64,000 nt of DNA, from contig NZ_LMSE01000002.1 in assembly GCF_001428065.1 (NCBI RefSeq), positions 729,690 to 793,689 of the forward strand. The letters run 5' to 3'. This DNA comes from Nostocoides sp. Soil756. GTDB taxonomy: Bacteria > Actinomycetota > Actinomycetes > Actinomycetales > Dermatophilaceae. The translations under genes and the position numbers were made by a program. Below, piece after piece: positions 9,705 through 18,324 of the stretch (its first letter is position 1; every line of letters begins with the position of its first letter). The notes under the pieces were generated by a model. It was not told the DNA's origin. It searched no databases and saw nothing but the letters and a program-made list of their open reading frames with translations.

Positions 9705-9908
9705 TCAGGCCGAGAGGGCCATCGCACCCATGACCATCGCCACCAGGGCGAACAGGCCCACGACGGCGAGGACAGGACGCAGGAACGTCCGGCGCCGCGT
9801 CTCGATCTCCTGGCGCTCGCGGTTGGTCTGCTCGACGGCCTCGTACAGCGGGGTCGGGTCGAACGGGGTGATGTCGAGCTTGGGGAGCCCAGAGGTCCAG
9901 TGCGACAC
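9705..9908 (-). CDS. Small single-pass membrane protein
   Basis: A 67-residue protein starting at GTG 9908, supported by an AAGGA ribosome-binding site about nine nt upstream. The N-terminal 40 residues are hydrophilic with a likely helical Glu/Arg-rich stretch (EAVEQTNRERQEIETRRR). One hydrophobic segment (LRPVLAVVGLFALVAMVMG) ends the protein. No family is recognised. It lies tail to tail with miaB, 15 bp away. Confidence 0.6.
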   Translation of the reverse strand: MSHWTSGLPKLDITPFDPTPLYEAVEQTNRERQEIETRRRTFLRPVLAVVGLFALVAMVMGAMALSA

Positions 9909-10038
9909 GGGTTCGTCCTTCCGGGTGGTGCGGTACGAGTTCCCGTCACGGTAGTGACGGGCCGCGCCCGGCCGCAGCGGAAACGCCGAGCTGCGGCGAG
10001 CCGGGGCCGAACGCGCCGCGCATCGTGTCCGAACGGAC

Positions 10039-10072
10039 GAGACCCCCGGCCGGTTCTCCGGTCGGGGGTCTC
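10039..10072 (-). terminator. Intrinsic-type terminator hairpin
   Basis: Arms GAGACCCCCGGCCGG and its complement enclose a TTCT loop, giving a 15-bp stem with one G-T wobble. It sits 15 bp beyond the stop of the MT0933-like gene on the reverse strand. There is no clear T-tract, as is common for high-GC actinobacterial terminators. Confidence 0.7.
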
Positions 10073-10087
10073 GGTGCCGGGGCGCGC

Positions 10088-10279
10088 TCAGCGCTCGCCG
10101 ACCGCCTCGTCGGCGCGGAGCTGGGCTCCGTCGACCTGGTCGGCGTACTTGCCACCCGTCGCTCCGTCGACGGCGTCGCCGCCGCGCGCGATGGCCTGGT
10201 CGCTCAGCGACTCGACCTGGTCCGGGTGCTGCTCGGCGAGCTCGGTGAGCTTGTCCTTGGCACTGTCGAGAAAACCCAT
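10088..10279 (-). CDS. MT0933-like antitoxin family protein
   Basis: A 63-residue acidic protein that begins MGFLDSAKDKLTELAEQH and contains DAVDGATGGKYADQVD, which matches the small MT0933-like antitoxin family (Rv0909 type). A GGAGG ribosome-binding site lies six to nine nt before the ATG. No toxin gene is adjacent: the next gene downstream on the same strand is an unrelated membrane protein, and upstream lies divergent def. In many actinobacteria this family occurs without a toxin, so a toxin-antitoxin role is not implied by the context. A hairpin terminator follows. Confidence 0.8.
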   Translation of the reverse strand: MGFLDSAKDKLTELAEQHPDQVESLSDQAIARGGDAVDGATGGKYADQVDGAQLRADEAVGER

Positions 10280-10426
10280 CGGCCACCTCCTTCGGTTCGG
10301 GGACGTCGGTCCGCTCCCCGGGGGGAGCCCCTCCAGTCCACACCCGTCGGGCCGTCTGCGCCAGCCCTTTCTCGTGGGTCCGTGGCCAGGGGCGGACGGC
10401 TCGGCGGTTCTGGAAGAATCGCGCCC

Positions 10427-11032
10427 ATGACCATCCGCCCCGTCACCATCACCGGCGACCCCGTCCTGCACCGTCGCGCCGCCCGCGTCGAGGTCATCGA
10501 CGACGGCATCCGTGAGCTCGTCGCCGACATGTTCGAGACGATGGACGCGGCCCGGGGCGTCGGCCTGGCCGCTCCGCAGGTGGGGGTGGGGCTGCGGATC
10601 TTCACCTGGCAGCTGGCCAACGACGACGGCATCCCGCCGCGGGGCGTGGTCGTCAACCCCTACGTCGTCGCGGCCAAGCCTCTGGTCGGCGACCCCGACC
10701 CGCACGAGGAATCCGAGGGCTGCCTGTCAGTGCCGGGAGAGTCCTTCCCGCTGCGTCGCGGCGCGTCGGCGGTGCTCACCGGGCAGGGCCTCGACGGCGA
10801 CGAGCTGCGCTACGAGGCGACCGGCTGGTTCGCCCGGATGCTCCAGCACGAGTACGACCACCTCAACGGCTTCCTCTACGTCGACCGCCTCGACGCGAAG
10901 TGGGCGCGCAAGGCCAAGAAGGCCGTCCGCGCCCACGGCTGGGGGACCCCGGGGCAGACCTGGATGCCGGGCGAGGACCGTGACCCCTTCGGGCACGACG
11001 ACGACACCCCCGACGACGAGCGCTCCGACTGA
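10427..11032 (+). CDS. def: Peptide deformylase
   Basis: A 201-residue metalloenzyme that removes the formyl group from nascent N-terminal methionine. The three motifs are intact: GVGLAAPQ (44-51), EGCLS (97-101) and HEYDH (141-145); C99, H141 and H145 bind the metal. The C-terminal 35 residues are acidic and family-variable. The frame is open further upstream, but the ATG at 10427 fits the conserved N-terminus (PVTITGDPVLH). AAGAAT at 10414-10419 is a candidate -10 seven nt before the ATG. miaA starts 5 bp downstream. Confidence 0.95.
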   Translation: MTIRPVTITGDPVLHRRAARVEVIDDGIRELVADMFETMDAARGVGLAAPQVGVGLRIFTWQLANDDGIPPRGVVVNPYVVAAKPLVGDPDPHEESEGCLSVPGESFPLRRGASAVLTGQGLDGDELRYEATGWFARMLQHEYDHLNGFLYVDRLDAKWARKAKKAVRAHGWGTPGQTWMPGEDRDPFGHDDDTPDDERSD

Positions 11033-11037
11033 GCGCC

Positions 11038-12021
11038 GTGCCCGTGGACCCGCTCGAGGAGAGCCCCCGGGCGCCGGGCCGGCCCGCGCCCGGGCTGGTC
11101 GTCGCCGTCGTCGGTGCCACCGCCACCGGCAAGTCCGACCTCGCCGTCGCGCTCGCCCGGCGGTTCGACGGGGAGGTGGTCGGGGCCGACGCCTCCCAGC
11201 TCTACCGGGGGATGGACATCGGCACGGCCAAGCTCACCCCGGACGAACGCGCCGGGGTACCCCACCACCAGATCGACGTCCTCGACGTCCGCGAGGAGGC
11301 GACCGTCGCCGCCTACCAGCGGCACGCCCGGGCCGACGTCGCGGCCGTGCTGGCGCGCGGCCGGGTGCCGGTGGTCGCCGGCGGGTCGGGCCTCTACGTG
11401 CGGGCGCTGCTCGATCGGCTCGACATCCCGCCCACCGACCCGGAGGTGCGGGCCCGGCTCGAGGCGCGCCTGGCCGTGGAGGGGCCGGCGGCCCTGGTCC
11501 GCGAGCTGGCCGCGGCCGACCCCGTGGCCGCGGCTGCCATCGAGCCCGGCAACACGCGCCGGGTCGTGCGTGCCCTTGAGGTCATCGAGCTCACGGGGCG
11601 GCCGTTCAGCGCGACGATGCCGACCCGAGAGCTCCTACGCCCGACCGTGATCGTGGGGCTGCGGCTCGAGCGCGGCGTCCTCGACCGACGCGTCGAGCGC
11701 CGCACCCGCGCCATGTTCGACGCCGGCCTGGTCGACGAGACCCGGGCCCTGGTCGACCTCGGCCTGCGCGAGGGGCGCACCGCCAGCCGCGCGGTGGGGT
11801 ACGCCCAGGCCCTCGGGGTGATCGACGGGCGCTGGGGCGTGGACGACGCGGTGGCCGACACCGCCCAGCGCACCCGGCGGCTGGTCCGCCGGCAGGAGTC
11901 GTGGTTCGGGCCGGACCCCCGCATCCACTGGGTCGACGCTGCCGCGCCCGATCTGGTCGAGCGGGTCGCCGCCCTCGTGGCCGAGCAGCCGCAGCCCCGG
12001 GCCGGGTCGGCGGGTCGCTAG
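11038..12021 (+). CDS. miaA: tRNA dimethylallyltransferase MiaA
   Basis: A 327-residue enzyme that transfers the dimethylallyl group to A37 of tRNA, the substrate step before MiaB. The P-loop GATATGKS is near residue 26 and is followed by DASQLYRGMDIGTAK and VVAGGSGLYVRALLD, both family motifs. The conserved RAVGYAQALG segment lies near residue 258. The start is GTG 11038 or GTG 11044; the first is kept because of its position 5 bp after def. Confidence 0.95.
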   Translation: MPVDPLEESPRAPGRPAPGLVVAVVGATATGKSDLAVALARRFDGEVVGADASQLYRGMDIGTAKLTPDERAGVPHHQIDVLDVREEATVAAYQRHARADVAAVLARGRVPVVAGGSGLYVRALLDRLDIPPTDPEVRARLEARLAVEGPAALVRELAAADPVAAAAIEPGNTRRVVRALEVIELTGRPFSATMPTRELLRPTVIVGLRLERGVLDRRVERRTRAMFDAGLVDETRALVDLGLREGRTASRAVGYAQALGVIDGRWGVDDAVADTAQRTRRLVRRQESWFGPDPRIHWVDAAAPDLVERVAALVAEQPQPRAGSAGR

Positions 12022-13721
12022 ATCAACCCGTCGCGCACCGCGCGCAGGGCGGCGGCGCCGCGGGTCGGCTCGCCCAGCCGGGTCAGGATGTTCGCCACGT
12101 GCCGGTGCACGGTGTGCTCGCTGACGACCAGCTCGCGCGCGATCCGGGCGTTGCTGGCCCCCCCGGCCACCAGCCGCAGCACCTCCACCTCGCGCGGTGT
12201 GAGCACCGGTGAGCCCGCCGGGTGCGCCGACCCGCCACCCGCGGCCCCGTCGGCCCCGTCGGCCCCGTCGGCCCCCAGCATCCCCCGTGCCTGCGCCAGC
12301 ACCTCCGGCGCCTCCACCGCCTCGAGGGTGGTGACGGCCCAGCGCACCTCGTCGGCCGCGGACCCCGGCTCGTCGGCGGCCAGCAGCCGGGCCAGGGCGA
12401 GGTGGGCCTCGGCGGCCTCGACCGGCAGGGCCGCGGCGTGGAAGGAGCGCGCGGCCGCCCGCCACGCACTGCGCGCCGCGTCGGGGCCCTCCGTGCCGCG
12501 CGCCCCGGCCGGCGCCGCCACGAGCGCCCGCGCCACGGCGGCGCTGCCCCGGGCCGCGTCGGTGCCCAACCGGGCGGCCAGGTCGGCGAGCTCGCCGGCA
12601 CCGCGCTCGGCCTCGTCGTGCCGACCGGCGGCGACCGCGCAGCGCACCACCGGCAGCAGCACGGCGGCCCGGGTCATCAGGTCGGTCGGCGCGACGTCCT
12701 CGAGCAGGCCCGCCACCAGGGCCCAGGCCGGTGCCGGCTCGCCCCGCGCCAGGCGCACCAGGGCGCGCCCCACCAGCGCGCCGGGGGTGTACCCGGCCTG
12801 CGCGTAGAGCGCATCCGCCTCGGCCAGGCGACCCTGCCGCCGGCGCAGGTGCCCGAGCTGGACGACCGCGTCGGCCCGGGTCGCTCGCCGGGAGTCACGC
12901 ATCCGCTCCAGCGCGGCGACCAGCTCCACCTCGGCGTCGAGCCAGTGGCCCCCGGCCAGGCGCACCGAGGCGTACTGGATCCGGCACGCGGTGAAGAGGG
13001 GCGCGAGGTCCCGCTCGCGGCACAGGGCGTCGACCCGCTCGCACCACTCGACGGCGCGGGCGAGGTCCTGCGCCTCGCGGCAGGCGCCCACCAGCCAGCA
13101 GCACACCTTGCCCACCCACATGACGTCGCCGACCTCGCCGCTCAGGGCCCCCGCCACCGCGGCGTCGAGCAGCTCCATCCCCGCGTCGACCCGGCCCCGG
13201 GTGACCTCGACCAGGCCGAGCAGCCCCAGGCCGACGTGCTCGATGTCGGCGCGGCCCAGGGACCGCCCCACGGCGACCGCCTCGGTGGCGGCCTCGTGCG
13301 CGGCGTCCGGCCGGTGCGTCACCTGGAGGGCCAGCTCGGCCTCGCGCACCGCCAGCCAGCCGTGCTCGGGCAGCGGCCCGTCGACCTCCGCGAGGAGCCG
13401 GCGCGCCCGGGCGAGCCATCCGGACGCGACGGAGGCCCCCTGCCCGAAGAGGGCGCTGTCGTAGCCGAGGGCGCTCGCGGCCGCGGCGGCGCCGCGCACG
13501 TCACCGGCCTCGCGGTACAGACGGTAGGCCGCCTCGCGCGCGACCAGGCAGGCGCTCCCGTCGTCCAGCCACCAGGCGGCCTCGGCCAGCAGGTCCCAGG
13601 CCGGGGCGCCCTCGGCCTCCGCCACGGGGCGCAGCAGGCCCCGCGCCCGCGCCCACTGCGCCTCGTCCAGCGCCCGCCGGGCGGCGGCGAGGGCGGGGGA
13701 GTCGGGCGGGGGCGGACGCAT
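12018..13721 (-). CDS. LuxR-family regulator with TPR-like repeats
   Basis: A 567-residue protein made almost wholly of Ala-rich helical repeats resembling the TPR part of MalT-type regulators. It ends in a LuxR/GerE helix-turn-helix (LTPREVEVLRLVAGGASNARIARELVVSEHTVHRHVANIL, residues ~500-540). No N-terminal P-loop ATPase is present, unlike full-length LAL regulators. A Gly-Ala-Asp linker encoded by short tandem repeats lies just before the HTH. It overlaps the 3' end of miaA by 4 bp, tail to tail. Target genes are unknown; the tautomerase gene upstream on the same strand is a neighbour of unproven relevance. Confidence 0.82.
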   Translation of the reverse strand: MRPPPPDSPALAAARRALDEAQWARARGLLRPVAEAEGAPAWDLLAEAAWWLDDGSACLVAREAAYRLYREAGDVRGAAAAASALGYDSALFGQGASVASGWLARARRLLAEVDGPLPEHGWLAVREAELALQVTHRPDAAHEAATEAVAVGRSLGRADIEHVGLGLLGLVEVTRGRVDAGMELLDAAVAGALSGEVGDVMWVGKVCCWLVGACREAQDLARAVEWCERVDALCRERDLAPLFTACRIQYASVRLAGGHWLDAEVELVAALERMRDSRRATRADAVVQLGHLRRRQGRLAEADALYAQAGYTPGALVGRALVRLARGEPAPAWALVAGLLEDVAPTDLMTRAAVLLPVVRCAVAAGRHDEAERGAGELADLAARLGTDAARGSAAVARALVAAPAGARGTEGPDAARSAWRAAARSFHAAALPVEAAEAHLALARLLAADEPGSAADEVRWAVTTLEAVEAPEVLAQARGMLGADGADGADGAAGGGSAHPAGSPVLTPREVEVLRLVAGGASNARIARELVVSEHTVHRHVANILTRLGEPTRGAAALRAVRDGLI

Positions 13722-13753
13722 GCCTCGATGGTGGACCGTCCCCGCCCGCGGCA

Positions 13754-13978
13754 CTAGACCTTGGCCCCCGCCGCCAGCGCCTTGACGTCCGCGGTCGTCA
13801 GCGGGTTGCCGGCGATGGCCCAGTCGCCGGAGCGCACCTCCTCGATGACGCACCACGTGACCGGCCGCATCGCCTCGCCCTCGACGCGGACCATGGCGTC
13901 GGTGAGCTCGCGCACGATCTGGCCCTTCTGCTCGCTGCTGAACACGTTCTCGATCACCTTGACCTGGATGAACGGCAT
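13754..13978 (-). CDS. 4-oxalocrotonate tautomerase family protein
   Basis: A 74-residue member of the tautomerase superfamily. Members use the N-terminal proline exposed after Met removal; here the start is MPFIQVKVIENVFSSEQK, so Pro2 is present. A ribosome-binding site AAGGAG lies 9 nt before the ATG. No degradation-pathway genes are nearby, so the substrate is unknown. It may be co-transcribed with the LuxR-type gene that starts 33 bp downstream. Confidence 0.85.
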   Translation of the reverse strand: MPFIQVKVIENVFSSEQKGQIVRELTDAMVRVEGEAMRPVTWCVIEEVRSGDWAIAGNPLTTADVKALAAGAKV

Positions 13979-14148
13979 GTCGACCCACTCCTTCTGACGA
14001 TGTCCGCCGCGGGTGCGGGGACTGCTCCCAGGCTCCGCCGCGGCGGTGGGGGCCCGCATCGCCCGGTCCGGCCATCCGGGGCTCGACCGGGCCCGACCCG
14101 TCCGGGCCATGGCGGAGGTCAGGCGGGCGGGATGGGACCATGGGGCGC

Positions 14149-15027
14149 ATGGCTGACGTGCTGGCGTTCACGAAGGGGCACGGGACCGAGAACGACTTCG
14201 TCCTCGTGCCCGACCTCGACGGCTCCCTCGGGCTCTCGCCCGCCCGGGCCGCGTTCCTCGCCGACCGTCGGGCCGGCATCGGCGGCGACGGGGTCATCCG
14301 CGTCGTGCCCACCGTGCACGCCGACGAGGACTCGGTGCGGGCCCAGGCCGAGCAGGCGCGCTGGTTCATGGACTACCGCAACGCCGACGGCTCCGCGGCC
14401 GAGATGTGCGGCAACGGGACCCGCGTGTTCGCCGCGTACCTGCGCCGTGAGGGGCTCGAGACCGCCGACGAGTTCGTCATCGCCACCCGGGCCGGCGCCA
14501 AGCGGGTGCGCGCCGAGGGTGACGGCTGGGCGGTCGGGATCGGCCCCTGGCGGCTCACCGACGCCGCGGCCGCCGAGCGCGACGGTGTCGACGCGCTCGT
14601 GCACCTGGGGGAGGGCGACCCCTACTCGGCGGTGTCGGTCGACCTCGGCAACCCGCACACCGTCGTGGCCCTGCCCGAGGAGGTCGACCTCGAGAGCGTC
14701 GACCTGAGCCGCCCCCCGGTGGTGCGCCCCGAGCCCTCGCACGGCACCAACGTCGAGGTCGTCCGCCCGATCGGGCCCGGGCACATCGCGCTGCGCGTCC
14801 ACGAGCGTGGGGTCGGCGAGACGCGCTCGTGCGGCACCGGGGCCTGCGCCGCCGCGGTGGCCACCAGCTTCTGGGCGGGCTCGCTCGACACCGGCTCGAC
14901 CTGGACCGTCGACGTCGCGGGAGGCCGGCTCACGGTGCGGCTCCTGGCCGACCACGGCGTCGAGCTCGCCGGGCCGGCCGTGCTGGTCGCCGACGGCACG
15001 CTCCCCCTGGCCACGCTGCCGGCCTGA
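14149..15027 (+). CDS. dapF: Diaminopimelate epimerase
   Basis: A 292-residue PLP-independent epimerase that interconverts LL- and meso-diaminopimelate for lysine and peptidoglycan synthesis. Both catalytic cysteines are present, C87 in EMCGNGTR and C228 in RSCGTGACAA. The family N-terminus FTKGHGTENDF is intact. An in-frame ATG nine bases earlier (14140) is an alternative start. The position after miaA and before hflX is the usual actinobacterial order. Confidence 0.95.
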   Translation: MADVLAFTKGHGTENDFVLVPDLDGSLGLSPARAAFLADRRAGIGGDGVIRVVPTVHADEDSVRAQAEQARWFMDYRNADGSAAEMCGNGTRVFAAYLRREGLETADEFVIATRAGAKRVRAEGDGWAVGIGPWRLTDAAAAERDGVDALVHLGEGDPYSAVSVDLGNPHTVVALPEEVDLESVDLSRPPVVRPEPSHGTNVEVVRPIGPGHIALRVHERGVGETRSCGTGACAAAVATSFWAGSLDTGSTWTVDVAGGRLTVRLLADHGVELAGPAVLVADGTLPLATLPA

Positions 15028-15051
15028 ACCGAGCCCGTACCGGCGGGTGCC

Positions 15052-15660
15052 TCAGCCCTGGTGGGTCACGGCGAGGACGCGGAAGCCCTTGACCGACGTC
15101 AGCCGCTCGCACCGCATCCCGAGGTCGGCCTCGATCCACCGCTGCAGCGAGTCCGACCCGAGGTTCTTCTGCACCACCAGGTAGGCCGCACCGCCCGGCG
15201 CGAGCCGGGGCAGCCAGGTCGCCAGCAGCTCGTGCAGGGCCGCCTTGCCGACGCGGATCGGCGGGTTGGACCAGATGAGGTCGAAGCGCACGTCGGCCGG
15301 CACGTCGGCGGCGACCCCCGCCCGCACCCCGTCCAGGCCGAGGGCGGCGGCGTTGCGGCGGCACAGGTCGAGGGCGCGTTCGTTGACGTCGACGGCCCAC
15401 ACCGTGGCCCCGGGCGAGCGCAGCCCCAGGGTCAGTGCCACCGGGCCCCATCCGCACCCGAGGTCGAGGAACGTGCCCGACGGCGGGGGAGCGGGAGCCT
15501 GCGCCAGCAGCACCGCCGTCCCCTTGTCGATGCTCCCGGGGGAGAAGACGCCGCGGGCCACCTCGACCTCGAGGGTGCGCCCCGCGAGCCGCACCCGCAG
15601 CGGGCGGCGCTCGCCGTCGCTGGCGGGCGCGGCGGTGAAGTAGTGGTCGGGCTCGCTCAT
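15052..15660 (-). CDS. Class I SAM-dependent methyltransferase (RsmC-like)
   Basis: A 202-residue protein with the MTS methyltransferase fold. The SAM-binding DLGCGWGPVALTL motif is near residue 67 and the N6/N2-methylase signature NPPIR near residue 132. It corresponds to the catalytic half of RsmC/RlmG (16S/23S rRNA guanine N2) enzymes, and lacks the duplicated N-terminal domain. The exact substrate is not certain. TAGCCT at 15669-15674 (reverse strand) ends 8 nt before the ATG, suggesting a leaderless mRNA. Confidence 0.85.
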   Translation of the reverse strand: MSEPDHYFTAAPASDGERRPLRVRLAGRTLEVEVARGVFSPGSIDKGTAVLLAQAPAPPPSGTFLDLGCGWGPVALTLGLRSPGATVWAVDVNERALDLCRRNAAALGLDGVRAGVAADVPADVRFDLIWSNPPIRVGKAALHELLATWLPRLAPGGAAYLVVQKNLGSDSLQRWIEADLGMRCERLTSVKGFRVLAVTHQG

Positions 15661-15752
15661 CGCACGGAAGGCTATCGGGCGCCGGGCCGCCGGCCGTTCC
15701 CGGAAGAATCCGGTCGCCCCGGCGCGTTGACCAGTGAGACCCTAGGGAGAAC

Positions 15753-17213
15753 ATGACTGCACGCGACTTCCTCTCCGGGCGGGCCGAAGCGCTCGCCGAC
15801 GCCCCCCTCGACGACTCCGGCTTCGTGCTGGACGACGACGCCCTGACCTACGACGGCGACCAGCTCGACCGCGAGGAACGCGCCTCGCTGCGCCGCGTCG
15901 CGGGCCTCTCGACCGAGCTCGAGGACGTCACCGAGGTCGAGTACCGCCAGCTGCGTCTCGAGCGCGTCGTTCTCGCCGCCGTCTGGTGCGAGGGCACCGC
16001 CGAGGACGCCGAGAACTCGATGCGCGAGCTCGCCGCCCTCGCCGAGACCGCCGGCTCCGAGGTCCTCGCCGGGGTCGTCCAGCGCCGCGCCAACCCCGAC
16101 CCCGCCACCTATCTGGGCAAGGGCAAGGCGGCCGAGCTGCGCGACATCGTCGTCGCCGAGGGCGCCGACACCGTCATCTGCGACACCGAGCTCGCCCCCA
16201 GCCAGCGCCGCGCCCTCGAGGACGTCGTCAAGGTCAAGGTCATCGACCGCACCGCGCTGATCCTCGACATCTTCGCCCAGCACGCCAAGAGCCGGGAAGG
16301 CAAGGCCCAGGTCGAGCTCGCCCAGCTGCAGTACCTGCTGCCCCGCCTGCGCGGCTGGGGCGAGTCGATGTCGCGCCAGGCCGGTGGCCAGGCGGCCGGC
16401 GGCCAGGGCATGGGCTCGCGCGGCCCCGGTGAGACCAAGATCGAGCTCGACCGGCGCCGCATCAACACCCGGATGGCCAAGCTGCGCCGCGAGATCAAGG
16501 ACATGAAGACCGTCCGCGACACCAAGCGCGGCGGCCGCAAGGCCAACCAGGTGCCCAGCGTCGCCATCGCGGGCTACACCAACGCCGGCAAGTCGAGCCT
16601 GCTGAACCGGCTCACCGGCGCCGGCGTCCTGGTCGAGAACCAGCTCTTCGCGACGCTGGACCCCACCGTGCGCCGGGCCGAGACCCCCGACGGGCGCCTC
16701 TACACGCTGGCCGACACCGTGGGTTTCGTCCGCCAGCTGCCGCACCAGCTGGTCGAGGCCTTCCGCTCCACCCTCGAGGAGGTGGCCGAGGCCGACCTGC
16801 TGCTGCACGTGGTCGACGGCTCGCACCCCGACCCCGAGGGCCAGATCTCCGCGGTCCGGTCCGTCCTCTCCGACGTCGAGGCCACCGACGTCAAGGAGGT
16901 CATCGTCATCAACAAGGCCGACCTGGCCGACCCCGAGGTCATCGACCGGCTGCGCCGGCACGAGAAGCACTCGATCGTCGTATCGGCCCGCACCGGCGAG
17001 GGGATGGAGCAGCTGCGCGCCCTCATCGGTGACGAGCTGCCCCAGCCCGACATCGACGTCGACGTTCTGGTGCCCTACGACCGCGGTGACCTCGTGAGCC
17101 GCGTCCACGAGACCGGCGAGGTCCTCACCAGCGAGCACGTCGCGGAGGGCACCCGGCTCACCGCGCGGGTCGACGCCGAGCTGGCCGACGACCTGTCGTC
17201 GTACGCGGTCTGA
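15753..17213 (+). CDS. hflX: Ribosome-associated GTPase HflX
   Basis: A 486-residue GTPase that binds the 50S subunit and splits stalled or hibernating ribosomes. The N-terminal HflX domain contains the nucleotide-binding LGKGKAAEL segment. A Gly/Gln-rich helical linker (RQAGGQAAGGQGMGSRGPGETKIELDRR region) precedes the G domain, with G1 GYTNAGKS at about 274-281, G3 DTVG and G4 NKAD. About 60 extra N-terminal residues precede the usual start of homology. GGGAGA precedes the ATG. Confidence 0.95.
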   Translation: MTARDFLSGRAEALADAPLDDSGFVLDDDALTYDGDQLDREERASLRRVAGLSTELEDVTEVEYRQLRLERVVLAAVWCEGTAEDAENSMRELAALAETAGSEVLAGVVQRRANPDPATYLGKGKAAELRDIVVAEGADTVICDTELAPSQRRALEDVVKVKVIDRTALILDIFAQHAKSREGKAQVELAQLQYLLPRLRGWGESMSRQAGGQAAGGQGMGSRGPGETKIELDRRRINTRMAKLRREIKDMKTVRDTKRGGRKANQVPSVAIAGYTNAGKSSLLNRLTGAGVLVENQLFATLDPTVRRAETPDGRLYTLADTVGFVRQLPHQLVEAFRSTLEEVAEADLLLHVVDGSHPDPEGQISAVRSVLSDVEATDVKEVIVINKADLADPEVIDRLRRHEKHSIVVSARTGEGMEQLRALIGDELPQPDIDVDVLVPYDRGDLVSRVHETGEVLTSEHVAEGTRLTARVDAELADDLSSYAV

Positions 17214-17223
17214 CCCCGGCCGG

Positions 17224-18324
17224 ATGGCACCGAGCCCTCGCACCGTCACCACGGCCCGGCTCCGGGTCCGCCCGCTGACCGACGCCGACCGCGACCTCTG
17301 GGTCCGGTTGCACACCGACCCGGCGCAGTATCCCTTCGCCCCGTGGGCGGTCGCCCCGGACGCGGCAACCGCCGAGGGGACGCTCGAGCGGGCGCTGACG
17401 CACTGGGCCGAGCACGAGTTCGGCTACGGCGTCGTCGAGGACCGGGGGAGTGGGGAGGCCCTGGGCGTCGCCGGGCTGATCCACGGGCGTGAGCGCGAGC
17501 ACCTGAACCTCTACTACCGGTTCGACCGGCCGCACCACGGCCGCGGGCTCGGCCCCGAGGTCGCCCGCGCCCTGGTGGCCGACGCCGTCGAGCACGGGCC
17601 CGGACTCCCGCTGACCGCCACCGCGCGCCCCGACCACCGCGCGTCCATCCGCACCGCCGAACGGGCGGGGCTGACCCTGCTGGGCGCCGCCGAGCCCGAC
17701 GTCGTGTTCCCGGGCGTCCCGCGCGCGGTGGCCGAGCGGGCCCGCGCCGCCGACCCGGCCGACGTCCCGGCCCCGGTCGTGCTGCTCGCGCCCGCGGTCG
17801 AGGTGCACCGCGAGCCCTTCGACGCCCCGACCCGCGAGCAGGTGCTGGACCTCTGGTGCGCGACCAACGACGCCGGCGGCGCGGTGGGCTTCGTCCCCGG
17901 GGCGCCGCGGGCCGCGGTGTCGGCCGCCCTGGCCGCTCACGAGCAGCAGATGGCTGCCGGGCTGGCCGTCGCGGTGCTGCTGCGCGACCCGGACCGGTGG
18001 GTCGCGGCGCTCGCGTGGTGGGGCGGCGACGCCAACCCGCTGCGGGCCCACCGCCGCACGGCCTACCGCGTGATGTCCGACCCGCAGCGGCGGGGCCGCA
18101 ACCTGGGCCGCCTGCTCATGGCGGCGATGCACCGGGTCGCGCGCGAGGACGGGGTGGCCCTGGCCGAGCTCACGGTCCGCGGGGGCACCGGGGTCGAGGC
18201 CTTCTACGCCGGCCTGGGGTACACCGAGGTGGGGCGGCTGCCCGGCGGCATCCGGCTGTCCGCGGCCGACGAGCGTGACGAGATCCGGATGGCGCGGCGC
18301 CTCGACGGGCGCCCGCTCAGCTGA
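17224..18324 (+). CDS. Protein with two GNAT acetyltransferase domains
   Basis: A 366-residue protein with two tandem GNAT-like halves. The first (1-165) contains [23 protein letters not shown], with a Q/R-x-x-G-x-G/A-type acetyl-CoA loop. The second (180-366) has [19 protein letters not shown], the same loop, and [13 protein letters not shown] near the end. Such double-GNAT proteins act on small molecules or proteins, but the substrate is unknown. It starts 10 bp after hflX and its 3' end overlaps fhs by 8 bp tail to tail. Confidence 0.82.
   Translation: MAPSPRTVTTARLRVRPLTDADRDLWVRLHTDPAQYPFAPWAVAPDAATAEGTLERALTHWAEHEFGYGVVEDRGSGEALGVAGLIHGREREHLNLYYRFDRPHHGRGLGPEVARALVADAVEHGPGLPLTATARPDHRASIRTAERAGLTLLGAAEPDVVFPGVPRAVAERARAADPADVPAPVVLLAPAVEVHREPFDAPTREQVLDLWCATNDAGGAVGFVPGAPRAAVSAALAAHEQQMAAGLAVAVLLRDPDRWVAALAWWGGDANPLRAHRRTAYRVMSDPQRRGRNLGRLLMAAMHRVAREDGVALAELTVRGGTGVEAFYAGLGYTEVGRLPGGIRLSAADERDEIRMARRLDGRPLS

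Noticed and set aside
12243-12276. Short tandem repeats of a GTCGGCCCC-type 9-mer
   Set aside because: They lie in frame within the LuxR-type gene and simply encode a Gly-Ala-Asp linker before the HTH.
18317-18324. Overlap of GNAT and fhs as a sign of sequencing error
   Set aside because: Both proteins end at their normal lengths; an eight-base convergent overlap is common in compact genomes.
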